Positions 35,210 through 46,198 of a DNA stretch of 64,000 nt are shown here, piece by piece (within the stretch, counting starts at the first letter, position 1; each line of letters begins with the position of its first letter). The DNA comes from Euryodendron excelsum (taxonomy: Eukaryota > Streptophyta > Magnoliopsida > Ericales > Pentaphylacaceae), in NCBI GenBank assembly GCA_033060915.1, contig CM065379.1, forward strand, positions 21,937,001-22,001,000. Direction: 5' to 3'. Under the pieces are notes generated by a model. That model did no database searches, was not told the DNA's origin, and saw only the letters and a program-made list of their open reading frames with translations. A program made the translations under genes and the position numbers.

Positions 35210-35629
35210 CTATTGATTCCCTAGCAAATTCTAAGAAATGACCAATTTTTGTTGATAATGGTCTTTTATCAAATAGATCTATTTTATGTTCAAATTCCCG
35301 GTAACCAGTATCAGTAAGAAAGATAGCATGAATCTTATTTGTTTCTATGAAATTTTCTATCGAAGTTTCATTTATGATTAAAGGCGAAAACCTTTTTTTG
35401 ATTGTTCCATGCCGAGCAAGCAATCGGATTTTCGTGCAGCTCCTTCATGTGGCCTCCGACCCCCATCCTCTTTTAACTTGTCCCAGGCATTGATATGTTT
35501 GTTGAATAAAAAATGTGTACCGTGGACAAGAGAACTGGACTGTGACTCTTCTATTACATTACGGAGAAGTCCATTCTCGTCATGATCGATCCACGTCCTA
35601 CCGTAGTACATGGTTGCTTCAATGGCCAT
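35184..35629 (-). pseudogene. Unidentified decayed protein-coding fragment
   Basis: Two overlapping minus-strand frames look like one coding sequence with a frame change near 35400. The first (from 35629) reads MYYGRTWIDHDENGLLRN and ends in [11 protein letters not shown]. The second continues with [19 protein letters not shown] and ends [12 protein letters not shown], where it runs into the tRNA relic. The amino-acid composition is that of a real soluble protein and codon use is regular, but I do not recognise the family. It could be a processed or captured host gene fragment. The continuity across the frameshift is inference from composition. Confidence 0.35.
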
Positions 35630-35984
35630 GGTTTTGGTGCGATGGTCATTAGTGGTCGCTATTTGTTTTCTATTTGTCTGTGGAAAAGATACTGAGAGAG
35701 GCTGCCAATGAAGATGGAGGAGGGAGACACATTATGAAATTAAAATACTACACTAACGATAATCATAGTGTTACTGACCTTGCAACCTTCATACTCAGGA
35801 CAATAAGGAATTTCAAGGCCATGGAGTTCCCAAAATATTACGAGCTCTTCTATATACAAAAAACTTAATTTCAATCAAGAGATGCAATCAACTTCGGCAG
35901 TTGGCATAATTCTCTGATATAAATCCCACTTGCAGGCCTTAGGAGACCCCTATGTCCCTTACTAGATCATATCATGCAAGGAGG

Positions 35985-36192
35985 GACTTCAGCATGACTC
36001 AATGGTTAAGACCATAATCGATTGTGTCAAACAAGGGAAGACTCAACAATTTTGGCTAAAGGATGACTTACTTTTTTACCAAGGCAACTAGATCTATGCG
36101 CCTAAATAGGGAATGTTACGGAAGGAGATACTTAAGGAGTGTCATGGCTTTAAATGGGCAAGACATCTGAGCATTCGCAGCACACTTGCGCT
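35985..36192 (+). pseudogene. Ty3-gypsy integrase zinc-binding region, left part
   Basis: Plus-strand frames read QFWLKDDLLFYQGN and then, after stops, RKEILKECHGFKWARHLSIRSTLAL. This is the start of the HHCC zinc-binding module that opens gypsy integrases. The sequence is cut at 36192 by the hAT transposon and resumes at 42332. Confidence 0.65.
36185..36192. repeat. Target site duplication of the hAT element, left copy
   Basis: CTTGCGCT here matches CTTGTGCT at 42324-42331 in 7 of 8 bases. Eight bp is the normal hAT target duplication length. Confidence 0.85.
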
Positions 36193-37926
36193 TAGGGATG
36201 GCAAAAAATCTATTTCATAGGAGGCCCGGTCCGATCCGGCCCGAACCCGATTGTTTTTAGGTCTCTCCGAACCCTATCTGAACCCGATTATTCTTAACTC
36301 CGCCCCAACCCGATCCCAAAACATTGGGACTCCGACCCAACCCTGACCCACTTTGACCAAAGCCTGCAAAGCTCAAATTGTTGCCCAACTTCTAATGGCC
36401 CAATTAAACCACAAAGCAGGCCAATAAATTGCCCCATTCAGTATAAATTTAAAACAAATATTGCATCAACTTGATGAACAATAATCATATTTAAATTTAA
36501 AACAAACATTTCATTCGAAAATCTGCAATTTAAACTGATTATCACCATCTCTCAAACTGATAGCAAGTCACCCACTATTACTTGAGCAATCACATCTAAA
36601 TCACAAGTTCTTCCAAATTAGCTGTTCTTGGTAGCTTTAAGCATCTAACATATCTCAACTACTTTAAATTCACTTGCAACATATATTTTTCAAAGAAAAA
36701 ACAACCAAGCAAGTGCAACATATACAATAAAAATTGTACATGAGGGAGAGAAAATAATTCTGAAATTATCCCTAAATTATCTCTAGCAAAATTTGAATTT
36801 CAAATCAGGCTTCCTTTGAACATTCTTTCAACAGGCTTCGAATTAGATTTGCAAAACTAAGAAACAGATTGCTCCATAAGCAGATTGCTCCAGTATCGAA
36901 TTAGAAATTCCAAATTCAAATGTGATAATATTCAAAACCTGCTGGAATAGGGTGTGGCCACTTTACCAAGTTGCCTGGTTATTTGGCCTAGCATCATCTC
37001 CTAAAACACAAATTATAAAATTATAAAATTAGTTTCGCTTCAGTACTGAAAAGAAGCTAGTATTTCTTCCTTTCTTTTCCTTTTTGACATTTAAAAAAGC
37101 TTGTATTTCATTCTTGTGCACTAGAATTTATACTCTCACACAAATGTGAGAAATAATATATTTTCAGTTGTCTAATTCCAACTAATCACATACATAGAAA
37201 TCATGCAATATCTAATAAAAAAATAGTATCAGGTCCTCTATGAGCATCCAAGGGTTTTGACCAACTTGCTGGTATATTATATGCAGGTCAAACGTGATAA
37301 TATTCAAAACCTGTTGGAATAAGGTGTGGGCATTTTACCAGCTTGCCTGGTTATTTGGCTTAGCATCATCTCCTAAAACACAAATGTGTGCCGTGATTAT
37401 AGTTAAACAAATTAGCCCTTCTTTCAAGCGGAATTAAAATCTTGTTTCAAGACATTTTGAAATTTTTTCAGCCCACCTTGAGGACACATATTATCCTGTA
37501 CAGGCTATGCAAATAACAAGATTTTGTTTATTTTGAATGCCAGCTGCTAATTATTGATGATCGAAGAAAACCATGCAAGGAGATAGAAGTGCATTGAATC
37601 GAAAGAAAAATAGCATGCATAAACCAAAAAATAGCTTTTCATGAAAAGGCCCTGATAATATTATCTATTATTTTTTAGAGAAGCTGGTATGGAAAATTTG
37701 AGCTCAAAACAAAGCATTACTCTGAACACAACAAAATTGTGCAAAGAAAGGAGGCACCAAAAACAAATGCAGCCAATAGAAGTATATATGACCAAATACA
37801 TGCAATTTAGAAGCACAAGAGAGGGGAAAATTAAAATACCATTAGATTAGTACTAACAGTAACCATATGCTTTGCAACTGCCTGGGGCCTGCAAAATGAT
37901 AAGCCCAGTTGTATTAACACAAAGAA

Positions 37927-37970
37927 AGAGAGAGAGAGAGAGAGAAAGACAGAGACAGAGACAGAGAGAT
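37927..37970. repeat. (GA)n-rich microsatellite
   Basis: A GA dinucleotide run passing into an AGAC-interrupted run, inside the hAT element. Confidence 0.9.
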
Positions 37971-38429
37971 TAGTCACACCCATTGTGATTAAATTTTTGA
38001 ATTATTCTTAGATTTCTAGAATCTCCTCACTAGAAATAAAAATACAATAATCTCAATTTTTGATTTGGTGTGTGTTTGTCTTCTAGCCTCAGGTGAAGTG
38101 AACTCATTAAAGATTTTTTAGCCTCTGTTTTGTTTCTCTTATAACCCTATTATGGAAACAAAGCCATGGGGCTTCTATAGTTGATGCCGCAAAGCATTCT
38201 GTATCATGGGTGTTAATTTGGAATATGATAGAATCACAATATAGAAATAAAAATACAATAGTCTCAATTTTCTTTCATACCTAGTATCAGAAACTAATAC
38301 TTCCTAGACAGGGGAACTTGTCTGGAAAATTTGAAGAAATAAATGGGAAGATGCAATTAGACATCTTCTGTTCAATACCAATAACATTACCTTTTCAAAA
38401 CAAGATCTAGCATACATCCAAGTGCTCAC

Positions 38430-40623
38430 CTGGATCATCTTCTTCGTCACAAAACTTATAGGGATAAGGTGAATCTGGGGTTGAGCTAGTACCTATGAAC
38501 AAACAATTAAAATTTTTAATAACTAAGTATGAGATAATCAATCGATGAAATAATTAAACTTCTATTTAATTACCATTCATCTCACTCCATAGCCAGCTCT
38601 ATGCACACATCAAGGCCTCCAAAGTGGTGGGATGAAGTCTACTACAATGTGGAGTAATTAACCTACCACTCGTACTGAAACTAGACTCCGATGCAACCGT
38701 TGATACAGGAATAGCTAAGATATCCCGAGCGGTCTTCTATAAAGTAGGAAACTTGACTCCATTTACCTTCCACCAACTCGACACATCGAAGTTTGGAGTT
38801 CTAGTCACCACGTGTTCCTCCAGATAAAAGTCCAATTCTGATTTGGCATGCACATCACTACTTTTCATATTCAAATACAAATCAAAACCAGCAAGAGGAT
38901 CATGCACATCAAAATTAGTGACTCCTGAATGACAAGAGGAAGATGATGCTCCCATTCCACTATTTTCATTCACCTTCAATCTAGATTGGTATTCTTAAAG
39001 CAAACTATAACAGCTTTCTCGAATTTTTTCAATCTTAGGTGAAGCTTCATCTTTGTAAATGATTTCAAAGTAATATTCCACAAGTCTCATTTTGTACCTT
39101 AGATCCAAGACACATGCAATTCCCATAATTACATGACATGCACTCTAATACTTCTCATACTTCTCCATTTTTGATGCCATCATGCCAATGACTTCAATAG
39201 GACTTATAAGCCACTGAAACAATGCTAATTTTATCTCACATTTTTTTAAGAAAAAACAATTTGTAGTAGGGTAAGTAGTCCCAAAGAACAACTCTATAAT
39301 GTCGTTAAATAATTTCAACCTCTCACAAATTTCTTTTGCCAAATACCAATCCTCTTCAGTTGGCAAACTAGTATAATTCCTCTCACGTTGCTACACTCAT
39401 GGAAACACATATTTGTACATCATAGCCGTTTGAAGCATGACGTAAGTTGAATTTCACCGAGTTTTTACATCTAATTCCAAACATTTATTGCATGGAATAC
39501 GTAATTGACAAGCTGCTTCTTCAAACTTCTCAATTCTACCTTGTGTTGCAGTCCAATAAAACACACTATCTCGTATTCTTCCAATCCCATTTCCAATCAC
39601 TTGTAAGCCCTCTTTCACAATTAGGCTCAAGATGTGAGCACAACATCGCATGTGAAGAAATTTGCCCTCCAATAAAAGTGAGCTTGTGGAAAGTTCTTCC
39701 AAAATGGTGTTCATCATTACATCATTAGTAGTAGCATTATCCAAAGTAATTGTGGAGAGCTTCCTGTCGATGTTCCAATCCAACAATGCCTCAACAAGTA
39801 CGTTGGAAATGACTTCTCTATTATGGGGAATAGGAACATAAGCAAACCTATAATCAATAGAAAACGAAAACGTAGTTAATAAGATTATTATACTTCATTA
39901 ATAGTAAACATGTTATCAAAAAAATATTTAAACATACCTCAAAATTCAACATTGCAACGTCCATGTTTCATCAACAAAATGGGCTGTAATTGCCATGAAG
40001 CTCCTCTTAGTTGGTTTGGCAGTCCACATGTCCGTGGTAATGGCAACCCTACTACCAATTTTCTCTAACAACTTCAATGTCTTCTCCTTCTCCACATCAT
40101 AAATTTTGAGGATGTCCCTCTTGATTGTGTTTCTTGAAACTATTGTAAATGTGGGTTGGAGGCCTTTGATGAATTTTCTAAATCCGAAATGATCAACAAT
40201 ATGAAGAGGATGCTCGTGTAAAATAATCATTGAAGCAAGATCATTCTGAGATGTTTCTTAATTAAACACATCTGTATGACATTCTACCTTCCCATCATTC
40301 ATTCTCTTGTTTGCTCCCAAGGTTGATTGCCCAATATTGTTCTTATGCCTAGCCAAATGCTCGTGCAAATGTGTCGTCCCATTTTTGCTATTTGCTTTGA
40401 GATTCTTACCACAAATGTTACAAATAGCCCAGTCCAAACCATCTATCTTAACCTTTTTAAAGTCCTTCCAAACAACTGATCTAGTACTTCTTTTCCTAAG
40501 ATTTGAGTTAGGAGATAAAGATGAAGTAATGGTTGGCGTTGCAATAGTGCGAGCTATGTTTTTAGAAAATACACTTTGGTTTTCTCCTTGTTCAGAATCT
40601 GAGTGATGTGGGATAACCGGCAT
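38430..40623 (-). pseudogene. hAT transposase (BED finger, RICESLEEPER type) with nonsense codons
   Basis: Translation from the ATG at 40623 gives a BED zinc finger (VWKDFKKVKIDGLDWAICNICGK, with the HLHEHLARH histidines). The hAT core follows (RVAITTDMWTAKPTKRSF, then ITLDNATTNDVMM and MRCCAHILSLIVKEGL). Next come the C-terminal regions and the dimerisation domain (SELDFYLEEHVV, WWKVNGVKFPTL, ARDILAIPVSTVASESSFS, and a LHPTTLEALMCA tail). A 90-bp GT-AG intron lies at 39848-39937 and a second at about 38493-38573, with a short last exon of Asp/Glu-rich codons. All coding blocks are in one frame: I found no frameshift. About ten in-frame stops interrupt it, for example at 40258 and near 39948. 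Several sit where the family has Trp, Gln or Arg, so single transitions explain them. The transposase family cuts and pastes elements with the matching TIRs. Confidence 0.85.
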
Positions 40624-42015
40624 TTTAAACCTATCCCAATAGAAAAAAAAAAACAAGTCTAATTTATGCAAAACAGATTTACAAAATCAAATCAGAGAAG
40701 ACAAAACAAAGACCCAGAAATATCAGTCCAATTAATGCAGTAAAATCAAATCATCAAAGAAGGCAAAATAGGAAGGACCATAACAGTTAATCAGGCCAAT
40801 CACAAGTTAAACATAAATTAATTGGGCATGGACAAAGGCAGGTTGCCTAGCCAGAATCCAAAAACATGAGTTCTCTAGCATTGTATTAAGATCCAAAAAT
40901 CATATATTAAACTGTGAAAGATCAACCAAATAGAACACCCACTTAAAATGCCAATGCCAAAAATATCAATGATCATAAGCAATCTTGAACCAAATTATAA
41001 AAAAATAAAAAAAGAAAGAAACATTCCCTAACATTTTCTTTGAAAAATTTAGCAATGCAAATCAGCCAACCTTCAACACCTGTTTTCCATTCATATACGT
41101 GCAAGATAAATATATTGTCAAGAACCCATAACAATAATACAACAAACAAAGGTTTGTCAAATGCCTACAACACTCTTTTAATATACCTTTCATGTTTCTT
41201 TTCTTTTTTCAATTACAATTGGCTAGTCACCAACCACAATATGGCAAGAACTAGGTAAAATCAAATACACAGAAAAAAGAGAGAAAGGACTAGTATCAAA
41301 CAAAAGAAGAGGGAAAACTTTAAAACAAATAGGTACAACACATATTCCACACACCAAACTCTTTGACCAATATTATATAAAATAAAAAAAAATTAAAAGA
41401 ACATGTATTAAAATTTACTTCTTGCAACTTTAAGTTCCAAAGAGCCATTACATGTTGTTTTGTATGATTCTCAAACAAAAATTATGCAGTAAAATAACCA
41501 TATAATCCCTTTAAACAATCAAAACGGGCTTGAAATTTGCACTAGAGATGTAAATAAATGAATGCCCAGCAAAAAAAAAATGTATATAATATAGTAGATG
41601 CATACATACATACCACACAAAATACCAGCGTAAACTAAGTTTAAAAATAGGCAGCACAATCAAAACAGAGTAGGCTCAATTTTTGTTTTGTCTCCAAAAA
41701 GTAAGCAGAATCTGATAGCAAATTTGGCTGAAGGATGAACTTAATCACAAGATTAAACCAACTCTTAAACCAAAAACATGTTAGCAAAAACAAAATAAAG
41801 AAAGAATTAAACCAATGCTCCTTACACAAACCAACGGTAAAGCATCACCATCTCATGCATGAGATATAATTGTTCAACCCATTTAGCAGATAAACAAGCT
41901 CTCGTGAAACATTGCATTAATCAACTGGATTAGCAAGCTTAGCATCAGGGTTTAGGTTTTTTGGGAAACCATGGAAAGAGAGCTCTATACTTGCTGACTT
42001 GCTGTGACAACGTAG

Positions 42016-42034
42016 TAGAGAGAGAGAGAGAGAG
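42016..42034. repeat. (GA)n microsatellite
   Basis: A short GA run near the 5' side of the hAT transposon, read on the minus strand. Confidence 0.9.
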
Positions 42035-42331
42035 CACATGAGTGAGAGGAAACAGATGCTGTGAGAGATCGAGGTTCGTCGCCTGTTCGTCGCCCAAAGC
42101 ATAGACAGAATCTGGAATGAATTAGAAAACCCTAGAAGGTTTACTTTTCTCCCCCAACTAAATGGCACGAGTTCGGGTTGGAATACCCTTCTCCGAAACC
42201 CGACCCTAACCCGATCAGATTTATTCTTTTAACTCCGAATCCGTTTATAATTTTTCAAACCCGATTATAAACGGGTCGGGTCGAGTCAGAATCAAAATGC
42301 ATTGGTATTTTTTGCCATCCCTACTTGTGCT

Positions 42332-43285
42332 ACTGGAAGATGCTTACTTTTTGGCCACGTATGCGGGACGATGTGAAACTATATGTGAAGACTCGTTGTG
42401 TAGGCATATAAGACAAGGTGGAGCTAAACCAACCTGCTAAATTACTAGAACATTTGCGATGGTCGACTAGTTTCCAAATATAAAGTATTCATACCTGCCC
42501 TTGAGTATTGCATGGCAGAGGAGACAACTTGATTGTTTGTAGCGCAAGTGGTAAGACATTAGGAAGTCCCAAAAAACCATCGTAAGTGACGGGGACTCAA
42601 GATTTACATGAAGATTCGAAACTGAGATCTTCATACCGTTGGATCAGATTTCAATTTCCCCAAAAGTTTTCACCGACAGACATTGGTCCAACTTCAACAG
42701 TGAATGCCTTGTTGGAGTTGTACTTACTAAAGCTACCAACATGAGCCCATTTGAGCTCATTACAGGGCAACAACTATTAATGCCTAATGTTGTTGGTACA
42801 GGGTTTATTAGCAAGAGCCTTGCAATTTATAAGTTTGCCAAGGGATAGCATGACAAGTCTAACATAGCATACTTGACTAAGGCGATGAAAAAAATGAAAA
42901 ACTGGAGGGACAAGAAAAGGCGACCCAACGAATACCAAGAAGGAGCTTTTCTTGGTTAAGCCCCTTACCCATCAATCTTAAAGCTTTTGAAAGTGTTTAG
43001 AATGGGTTAGTATGATATTATCTCTAGCAGAACCTTATGTAAATCCAAAGCTGAGAAAGGCAGTGAACAATTGTTCTTCTATGTAGGTATGGCCTTCCCC
43101 CTTGACTCTCCCAACATGGAGCTAAGTTGCACACCAAGTAAGCTCCAAGGCTTCACACCAAGTCATGAATGACCTTTTTGCGATCAAAAAATGAGTTTTT
43201 AAGGCATCTTATCAATTAGAGTTGCCTCTGTAAGGGTCAAAGAAGAAGATGCGACAAGGGCGTCACCTAATTTGGTGGGGAAGTA
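42332..43285 (+). pseudogene. Ty3-gypsy integrase and pol C-terminus, right part
   Basis: Immediately after the hAT target duplication the plus frames read LLEDAYFWPRMRDDVKLYVKTRCVG, which continues the integrase zinc-binding module from 36192. The C-terminal part follows near 42690: TVNALLELYL, then SPFELITGQQLLMPNVV and MKKMKNWRDKKRRPNEYQEGA. These match the end of the integrase core and the GPY/F-like region of chromoviral gypsy elements. Most of the core with the D,D-35-E residues is missing between about 42500 and 42640. Stops and frame changes are frequent. The pol ends near a purine run before 43286. Confidence 0.65.
42530..42625 (+). repeat. Possible tRNA-derived (SINE-like) insert in the integrase gap
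   Basis: TAGCGCAAGTGGTAAGAC looks like a tRNA A-box region and GATTCGAAACTGAG, about 60 bp later, like a B box. The segment lies where the integrase core is missing. No poly-A tail or target duplication is evident, so this is tentative. Confidence 0.25.
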
Positions 43286-44280
43286 TGTCATGAATTGCCA
43301 AGTTAGCAACTAAAAGGCGCTATGTAGATGCTTATGAGGAGGTACACATGGCTTGCTCTAGAGCCTTTCTTCTTATAGATTCTTCTACTAACATCTTGAA
43401 AATCAAGCCTTTGTAAAGAATTCTAAAGCTCTCGTGCTATGGAGCGTTATATAATTGTGTGAAAGATTCTAGAAGCATAATACCTTGTCGAGATAGAATA
43501 TTTAGGTTCTTGTACATTTCTCTAGTAGGAAATATTTATGTAGATTATTTTGGAAGTTTAACTTCCACTGTAGAATCAACAAATCTCAGCTTAACCTCCA
43601 CCATAGAATCAAACAAATCTCCATCGTTGGTTAAGGAGGTGTATTAGTTTAAACAGAGGTGAAGAACTCATTTGTAACCATAAGTAAATTAAGCAATTCA
43701 AGTAAACTGGAGTGTTCATTCTCCAAATCACTCTTTTTAGTGTGAGTTTGAATCAGGCTAAGTTAGCCACTCAAGGATACGAAGCAAGTGTCTAAATGTG
43801 GCACAAGAATGGTGGAAATTCTGGACCTCATTTGTAACCATGAAGTAAACTTGAGTGTTCCTTTTAAAATCCCTATGTTAGAGTTCTAGCTTTCTCATCT
43901 CAAGTGTGTGTGAGTTATGCTGACTTAACCACTCAAGGAAAAGGACGACGAATAAGTGTGAAAGTAAGACACATGAATCGTGAAAATTCCCAGCTTGTGA
44001 CATTAGACATTAGGACAACATAAAGTATAACTGTGGCTTACATGAAAATCAATCACTGCACTATGGGGTCAATGCATGTATGGACTTCATATACTTGTCT
44101 CACTCTCTACCTTGTTATGCACTTTCGTTGTAGGACTTTAGGGATATAGGATATATTATAAACTTTCAGATAAAAAGTTGAGAGTCAGGTTTAGATATTC
44201 AGTTTGATCATACAAACTGTCACAACAAGTTCTATGCTTTTCCCAGTGATATTCCAAAACCCAAAATCATTTATCACTAT
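43286..44280 (+). mobile_element. Candidate 3' LTR start of the gypsy element
   Basis: TGTCATGA at 43286 follows a purine-rich run (GGTGGGGAAGTA). This is the layout of the polypurine tract and 3' LTR start of chromoviral gypsy elements, many of which begin TGTCATGA. No second LTR copy is in the window, so the right end is unknown. Within it, CACTCAAGGA and AACTCATTTGTAACCAT motifs recur near 43665-43930. Confidence 0.4.
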
Positions 44281-44319
44281 TGACATCCAAATTTTGACCT
44301 TGGGCCCACACATCAATCC

Positions 44320-44830
44320 TTAAATCGAAGTCCAGAAGATAGGATCCCGACTCGACTACGATGGCATCCTTAAGCCAAAGTCTCTACGACTGTATCCCGG
44401 TCCAAATCTGATGACATCATCCTAAAGATTAGTTATCTCTAAAAGCCTTAAAGTCAGAGTCCAAGCAGCCGCATCTTGGTTCGGACTCTAATGACATTAA
44501 AGCCAAAGATTGGTCATCTCTGATAAACCTTAAGCTGGATCAGCTGGAGTCCAGGTGATCGTTTCCCGGTCAGACTCTGATGATATCATCTCGAATATTA
44601 GTCATCTTTGATAACCTTAGGCCGAAGTCTAGAAGGTCGCGTCCCAGTCAGACTTCGATGACATAACCTGGAGATCTCCAATCTCCAATCTCCATCTAGA
44701 TCGAGTCTTGATGACCATGACCCGGTCAAACTCTGAAACCCTAAGCCAGAAACCCGAAACTTTTGAAGCCCGTAAATCGGAGCCTTAGCGAGCTCTGATG
44801 ACCTAAACTGGAGGCCAGTGATTCTCGATA
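44320..44830. repeat. Degenerate tandem repeat, ~80-bp unit
   Basis: About five to six units carry the pattern GTCyAGrnGrtCGnrTCCCGGTCnGACTCTGATGACATCATC followed by ATTAGTCATCTnTGATAA and CCTTAAGCC. Units begin near 44331, 44381, 44458, 44539, 44623 and 44698. Divergence between units is high. Confidence 0.6.
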
Positions 44831-44911
44831 TCACCCTCCGAAGTTCCATCCATAAATCGGGAGCACAAACCATGGACCGGAGAACACCAAAACAAAATAA
44901 GCCTAGCTTCA

Positions 44912-46183
44912 TGGTGTGCTGTCGCGAGCACCCAAAAATAAAATTGATACCCCAAAGACAAATATATAGTAGTGTGAGTAAGGATCGTTCCCACAAAGAG
45001 TGTTTAGCCTGGTTTTATGCTATGTGAATTTTGATGGGGGTTTTTTTGCATATAATGAAAATAATTTTAATAATAACTAACTACGGAACAATTCAGATTA
45101 AAATATTGAAATCAATCAAAAGAACAAATCTTGGTCTAGGCCAACATCCACCATTAAAATTTACAATTGATCATCAATGCAAGCATATCAATTCACACAT
45201 TGAATATTCACCGTCAGAATTATTTTTCTATCTCTCCTTAGTCATAGTTAATTAGAAACAAGTGATCTCATTAATCCTAACTATTAAACAACCCAGGATA
45301 AACACACAACGTTTAATCTAGTAGTAGCCTTAAGAATTAGAGAGATCGATGAAATTAAATAACACAAACACAAACGGTTGCATTTAATTTAGTCGAATGT
45401 CCTTCCTAAGATATAATAATTCCCAACGCAGTAAATCATTAAATCTTAGTTGCTTCACAAATCAGAGGGATCAAACAATTACGGATTTAGTATCTAATCC
45501 AGCAATAGATTGCAACGAATAATAGACTAGTAGGCCTCCTAGCGATTAAACAAGACAATCATGAAAATAGGCACAAAAAAACATCTAATACTCAAAGCAT
45601 AAATTGAATAATGAAAACAAATTAGATCTCACAGTTTATTATGAATTATGATGCTTCTGTTTCCTTCGACCAAGATTCAAAGTTTAGCCACGCAAGGCCA
45701 TGAAAACAACTTAAATAATAACTTAGAATGATACGAAAAACGCCGACACCCCTAAAAACAAAACAGTCCCAACTTTTATAGGTTTTTGAAATTCTGCAGT
45801 TGCGCACAACCGTTAGAACGCCCTTACTACTGTTCGAACGCATCGGACCACTGTTCAAACGGTGCGTGGAACGCAGTTTGTGTGGTAAAATTTCTCTCTG
45901 TATATTTCGAACTCGCTTTGAACCTGAACTTGACGTGAATCCATTTGACGTACCGTTCGAATGCATATGCTACCATTCAAACGCCTCTTGGGACCGTCCG
46001 AACGCTCCTTCGAACGTTTCTTTCATTTTAAAACAAATTCGTCCCTTTTAAGCTAGGATTCTCTTCCTTGGCATTCCATAGCACCCTAAATCAAAATATA
46101 AGAATAATGAGTATATTTAGGCACCAACTAAGTATAAAAGATTAAACATTAAAGGAGAAAATATGACATTTGCATTCTCATGA
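44912..46183 (-). repeat. 3' LTR of the Athila-type element
   Basis: This is the 1272-bp copy next to the polypurine tract. It matches the copy at 50529-51800 along its whole length with scattered substitutions. On the minus strand its first bases are TCATGAGAATG, whereas the other copy starts TGATGAGAATG, so the terminal TG is mutated here. Confidence 0.9.
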
Positions 46184-46198
46184 AATTCCTCCACACTT
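46184..46198 (-). other. Polypurine tract of the Athila-type element
   Basis: On the minus strand AAGTGTGGAGGAATT immediately precedes the 3' LTR. AGTGTGGRGGAATTT is the typical form in Athila elements. Confidence 0.8.

Larger units (their letters stand above)
36193..42323 (-). mobile_element. hAT transposon with complete termini (6131 bp)
   Basis: Both ends are present: TAGGGATGGCAAAAAAT at 36193-36209 and its perfect reverse complement at 42307-42323. They are flanked by 8-bp duplications with one mismatch. Subterminal sequence on both sides is rich in CCCGA/GGGTCGGG motifs, as usual for hAT transposase binding regions. It holds one minus-strand transposase pseudogene, 38430-40623. The rest (36.2-38.4 and 40.7-42.3 kb) is AT-rich non-coding with a near-duplicate segment: the AAACCTGCTGGAATAGGGTG stretch near 36937 recurs at about 37300. 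There are GA microsatellites at 37927-37970 and 42016-42034. The element interrupts a gypsy integrase. Confidence 0.9.

Noticed and set aside
40307..40606. 99-codon plus-strand open frame
   Set aside because: It is the reverse of the BED zinc-finger part of the hAT transposase.
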